Assembly (NCBI RefSeq): GCF_030815125.1
Contig: NZ_JAUSWH010000002.1
Coordinates: 248,001-312,000, forward strand
DNA from: Allorhizobium paknamense
GTDB taxonomy: Bacteria; Pseudomonadota; Alphaproteobacteria; Rhizobiales; Rhizobiaceae
Length of the DNA stretch: 64,000 nt
Reading direction: 5' to 3'
Below, piece after piece: positions 61,768-64,000 of this stretch. The position numbers and the translations under genes are program-made. The notes under the pieces were generated by a model. That model saw nothing but the letters and a program-made list of their open reading frames with translations, searched no databases and was not told the DNA's origin. Within the stretch, counting starts at the first letter, position 1. Each line of letters begins with the position of its first letter.

Positions 61768-61804
61768 TGAGGTTCCGCACTTGCGCGGAACCTCAATTTT
61801 TTTG
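61768..61804 (+). terminator. Strong intrinsic terminator
   Basis: An 11-bp perfect stem (TGAGGTTCCGC with GCGGAACCTCA, loop of 6) followed by ATTTTTTT on the plus strand. It would stop rightward transcription from the phage cargo before the lipoprotein gene. Confidence 0.85.
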
Positions 61805-61951
61805 CGAAAAATGCAATTTTATCAGATGGATAGAAGGTTTGAGAGTGAAAAGAGGGTTCCGCACAATTTTTATCCCGGCCGGTTAAGCCGCAAGAGCTCT
61901 TAACCATCCGCTTTTAGGATGAGCCGCCAAAGTTTTCAGATGGAGGGAATT

Positions 61952-62275
61952 GTGAAAGCGAGCAGCGGAATAGCAATCTTGGGCGCGGCACTGCTGGCGG
62001 GCTGCCAGGCGCAACTGAATGTCCTTGAAGCGCATGGAAACCTGAGGGTTGAAAAGTCAACGCTGCAGGGAAGCGACTATGCCGTTTATATCAAGAATGT
62101 CGTCGATTTCGGTCTGAACCCTGACGATCGGGAAACACGGTTCAAGATTGCGACGGACTATATGAAAGCCCAGTGCCCAGCAGGCACGGTTGTCTCCAGC
62201 GATGAAATTACAACTGGACGCTACTTAACGGGCCGTGCTGCCAAGACATATATTGTCTATATCCGGTGTAGATAA
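61952..62275 (+). CDS. Small lipoprotein
   Basis: A 107-aa protein starting at GTG 61952 with GGAGGG upstream. The signal MKASSGIAILGAALLAGC ends in a clear lipobox with Cys18 as lipid anchor. The mature part has two further cysteines (AQCPAGTVV and YIRCR at the end) and no recognised domain. Confidence 0.75.
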   Translation: MKASSGIAILGAALLAGCQAQLNVLEAHGNLRVEKSTLQGSDYAVYIKNVVDFGLNPDDRETRFKIATDYMKAQCPAGTVVSSDEITTGRYLTGRAAKTYIVYIRCR

Positions 62276-62284
62276 ATGTGATGA

Positions 62285-62647
62285 ATGGGCCAGCAGAAAT
62301 ATCAGATCAAGGCCTGGAGACGGGCATATGGCATGAAGCAGGAGGACCTGGCTCGTCGAGCTGGGTTGTCCGTCCCCACGATCTCGGCTGCAGAGCGGGC
62401 TAGGCGTGAGCCGCATCCATCCACGCTGCAGGCCATCGCCCGTGTATTTGGTCTGGACGATCCTGCAGCGCTCCGGCAGGAGCCGCCGCGCTCGGCGCCA
62501 GTGAGCGACACGCTCAGTGAGGATCTTGCGCGAGCGAGCCGGGTTATCGGCGCTTTGGCTGAGATCGCGGCCAATGACTATCGGCGAATTCCATTAGTGA
62601 TGCGGGATCTGCAGAGAATGCGTGAGCAGTCTCGCATACGCCGATAA
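62285..62647 (+). CDS. XRE family transcriptional regulator
   Basis: A 120-aa protein with an N-terminal XRE helix-turn-helix (YGMKQEDLARRAGLSVPTIS, then AAERARREPHPSTLQAIARV). The C-terminal half is helical and may dimerise. It starts nine bases after the lipoprotein stop. It may regulate the divergent small gene or the inverted repeat at 62747. Confidence 0.85.
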   Translation: MGQQKYQIKAWRRAYGMKQEDLARRAGLSVPTISAAERARREPHPSTLQAIARVFGLDDPAALRQEPPRSAPVSDTLSEDLARASRVIGALAEIAANDYRRIPLVMRDLQRMREQSRIRR

Positions 62648-62744
62648 GCCTGCACCGGTGGCAACCAGCAATCACCTCAGCATATCGCAGCTCGTCGCTG
62701 GATAGGGTGCCGGCAAACTCGATGATGCTGTTGTGCAGTTCCAT
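62544..62744 (-). CDS. Possible small cysteine-containing protein
   Basis: A 66-aa frame opposite to the XRE gene and overlapping its 3' end by 104 bases. The sequence MELHNSIIEFAGTLSSDELR is protein-like and is followed by CHRCRLIGVC. AGGGG lies just upstream of the start within an inverted repeat. Coding is uncertain. Confidence 0.4.
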   Translation of the reverse strand: MELHNSIIEFAGTLSSDELRYAEVIAGCHRCRLIGVCETAHAFSADPASLMEFADSHWPRSQPKRR

Positions 62745-62746
62745 AA

Positions 62747-62769
62747 ATACCCCTTTATATATGGGGTAT
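62747..62769. promoter_or_regulatory. Palindromic operator-like site
   Basis: ATACCCC-N9-GGGGTAT, a perfect 7-bp inverted repeat in an AT-rich promoter-like region next to the start of the small minus-strand frame. It is a likely binding site for a dimeric regulator, perhaps the neighbouring XRE protein. Confidence 0.55.
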
Positions 62770-63173
62770 ATTAAACATCACTAATTGATTAGCTGTAACT
62801 TATGTTGGAAAAAAAACTTAAAACATTTTAGGGCGATTTTCATGAATTGCCCTCACTTTTCACGGGATTTCGACTGAGAAATTTTAAGTGCCGAATCGCT
62901 CATAAATAGTTGTCTTCTAAAAGCTTTTGACTCGGTAGCAATTGCGCGATTTAAGACACGTAAGGCGCGCGCCCCTTTGAAAGTATTGGGTAAAAGTAAG
63001 GGGTAACATGCATAGACGTGAGTTTATGCGGCTATTGGCCATGGGGCCAATCAGCCGTCGGGTACATTCGCAATTTTCAACGACGCTGGGCGACCTGGAG
63101 CGGACGGCGAGGGCGGTTTACGGGCCGCTGTCGCTAAACATCGTCCACTGTAGGGACGAGCCTGTACCGCTGG
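62770..63173. other. AT-rich region, probable left end of prophage 2
   Basis: About 400 bases without a supported gene (a 62-aa frame at 63008-63196 is doubtful). By analogy with prophage 1 the left terminus of the second phage should lie here, just beyond its repressor. Confidence 0.45.
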
Positions 63174-63542
63174 TTATTTATGCAGTTCGTGATTGACGAT
63201 CGACCGCATCATTCCAAGCACAAGCTGCTGCCTCGCAGGCGGCAGCTTTCTTATTTCAACTGCCAGCTCAGCCACAAGGCCAGCCTCGGCAACACCTTCG
63301 GACGAGAGCATCTCTCCCTGTCCAGTAGCCAGCCAATTTAGATTGATGTTGAGCATCTCACGATAGGCCGCGAGAACGCTGGCCGTTGGCTCCGTATCGC
63401 CACGTTCATACGATGCCATCGTGTTTTTGGCGACCCCCAATCGGGCAGCCCATTGATCTCGTTCTGGATCCCCAAAATGTCGCCGGATTTCTCGCAAACG
63501 CGCCCCGAGCGGCGTTTTCGGCGCTGCCTCTGGTCTTGCCAA
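63174..63542 (-). CDS. Repressor of prophage 2, short XRE type
   Basis: A 122-aa regulator with an XRE HTH (RDQWAARLGVAKNTMASYER) and the sequence NLNWLATGQGEMLSSEG, matching the prophage 1 repressor at the same place. It lacks the S24 autoprotease half, ending with a helical ARQQLVLGMMRSIVNHEL tail. It should not be cleaved in the SOS response, so induction must differ from prophage 1. Confidence 0.85.
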   Translation of the reverse strand: MARPEAAPKTPLGARLREIRRHFGDPERDQWAARLGVAKNTMASYERGDTEPTASVLAAYREMLNINLNWLATGQGEMLSSEGVAEAGLVAELAVEIRKLPPARQQLVLGMMRSIVNHELHK

Positions 63543-63553
63543 ATTATCTCAAA

Positions 63554-63596
63554 TTAAACCCTAAACTCAGTTTACAAAACCGAGATATTGGTTTAA
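63554..63596. promoter_or_regulatory. Operator-like repeats between repressor and ner, prophage 2
   Basis: Outer inverted repeat TTAAACC (63554) and GGTTTAA (63590), with an inner TAAAC-TCA-GTTTA at 63562-63574. Half-sites match the TAAACC-N9-GGTTTA of prophage 1, suggesting related or cross-reacting regulators. Confidence 0.55.
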
Positions 63597-63628
63597 CCCT
63601 TTCTGTGTTCGCAGAATTAACCACCCCG

Positions 63629-63654
63629 AAAAAGGAGGCCGTTGCAGGGCCTCC
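63629..63654 (-). terminator. Leftward intrinsic terminator, prophage 2
   Basis: On the minus strand GGAGGCC-loop-GGCCTCC is followed by TTTTT, the same stem sequence as at 21921-21945. Conservation in two diverged phages supports a function. Confidence 0.65.
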
Positions 63655-63672
63655 CTTCAGGAAGGATCACTT

Positions 63673-64000
63673 ATGCATAATACCGCCCAAACCGGCAAGA
63701 CCAGCCGCGCGGAGCGCCTCCGGTTAGAAGAGGTTGCCCGTGTTAAATCGCTGCTTATCCGCAACAAACTGACGCTGACCCAGATCGATCAGCAGTATGA
63801 TTTGCCGTCAGGCACCGCTGGCAACACTGTTCATGAACCGCATTTGGCGGGCGAGCGCGCGATCGCTGCGGCTCTGAAAACTCGTCCTCATCTCCTGTGG
63901 CGGTCCCGCTATTACCCTGATGGATCGCGCAAGAATCCCCAACCTGCCGAAAACTATCGAAACGGTCGCCGACAGACGACCGATGCGCAGCACCAATCCC
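63673..64000 (+). CDS. ner: Ner-like protein of prophage 2 (cut by window end)
   Basis: 109 residues are visible. The HTH LTLTQIDQQYDLPSGTAGNT and then LAGERAIAAALKTRPHLLWR match the prophage 1 Ner almost exactly, while the N-terminus differs. GGAAGGATC precedes the ATG. The stop is outside the window. Confidence 0.88.
   Translation, partial: MHNTAQTGKTSRAERLRLEEVARVKSLLIRNKLTLTQIDQQYDLPSGTAGNTVHEPHLAGERAIAAALKTRPHLLWRSRYYPDGSRKNPQPAENYRNGRRQTTDAQHQS

Larger units (their letters stand above)
61349..61951. other. Possible right-end region of prophage 1
   Basis: 603 bases with no gene. It contains the second copy of the 23-bp repeat (61428-61450), a cluster of CTTCAAA repeats (61633-61683) and a strong terminator (61768-61804). 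The order of repeat and cluster mirrors 14325-14581, so I take this as the right end of the prophage, without proof of the exact boundary. Confidence 0.5.
62770..64000 (+). mobile_element. Prophage 2, left end only
   Basis: A leftward HTH repressor, an operator interval, a leftward terminator and a Ner gene in the same order as prophage 1. It continues beyond the window. The sequence is related but clearly different, so this is a second phage and not an assembly duplicate. Confidence 0.82.

Noticed and set aside
63008..63196. 62-aa frame before the prophage 2 repressor
   Set aside because: It has an acceptable ribosome site but overlaps the repressor end and has no recognisable product; not supported enough to list as a gene.

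Overview
The window is a piece of an alphaproteobacterial chromosome, most likely Rhizobiaceae (Agrobacterium/Rhizobium group). The basis is the codon use and high GC, the pstSCAB-phoU-phoB order, and an Hcp gene followed by a rhizobial-type cargo pair. No tRNA, rRNA or CRISPR array was seen.

Left part, host-like (1-11.4 kb). A type VI secretion hcp gene is followed by a translationally coupled pair: a protein with hydrophobic segments and a periplasmic protein. I read these as an uncharacterised effector and its immunity protein. On the minus strand lies the complete phosphate operon pstS-pstC-pstA-pstB-phoU-phoB behind a clear Pho box. It ends in a second PhoB-like regulator whose receiver has lost the phospho-acceptor aspartate. 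A DUF1003 protein, a short inverted-repeat (MITE-like) element and an unknown membrane protein complete this part.

Island (11.6-20.9 kb). It starts with a 5'-truncated copy of the phage DNA adenine methylase found intact at 58.5 kb, so it looks like the stump of an older related prophage. It carries a single-chain ABC-ATPase plus TOPRIM (DUF4435-like) protein resembling fused PARIS-type defence, a NUDIX hydrolase, an unknown 384-aa protein, an AT-rich cassette (GNAT-PUA fusion, ASCH protein, P-loop kinase-like protein, convergent GNAT) and a tail-anchored unknown.

Prophage 1 (about 21 to 61 kb; exact ends not resolved) is an essentially complete transposable phage. Its order is repressor (leftward), Ner, early genes, MuA transposase, MuB, gp16/GemA, Mor-like activator, endolysin, holin-like proteins and spanins, small and large terminase, portal, MuF, protease/scaffold, capsid, then a non-contractile tail. 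The tail has a tube protein, chaperones joined by a -1 frameshift, a tape measure, and tip and fibre proteins. A Dam-type methylase and cargo genes follow. The replication and head modules are Mu-like and the tail is siphovirus-like, as in RcapMu, B3 and D3112.

The most striking regulatory feature is one near-identical 20-21 bp element present three times. It sits just upstream of lysis, protease/head and tail-tip genes, the positions of the Mu late promoters Plys, PI and PP. The first copy lies directly behind the Mor-like activator gene, which suggests one activator drives all late operons.

Right end (61-64 kb). After cargo, a strong terminator, a lipoprotein and an XRE regulator comes the left end of a second, related transposable prophage: a shorter leftward repressor, then a Ner gene cut by the window edge. 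Two related prophages therefore lie head-to-tail, and with the methylase stump there are traces of at least three.
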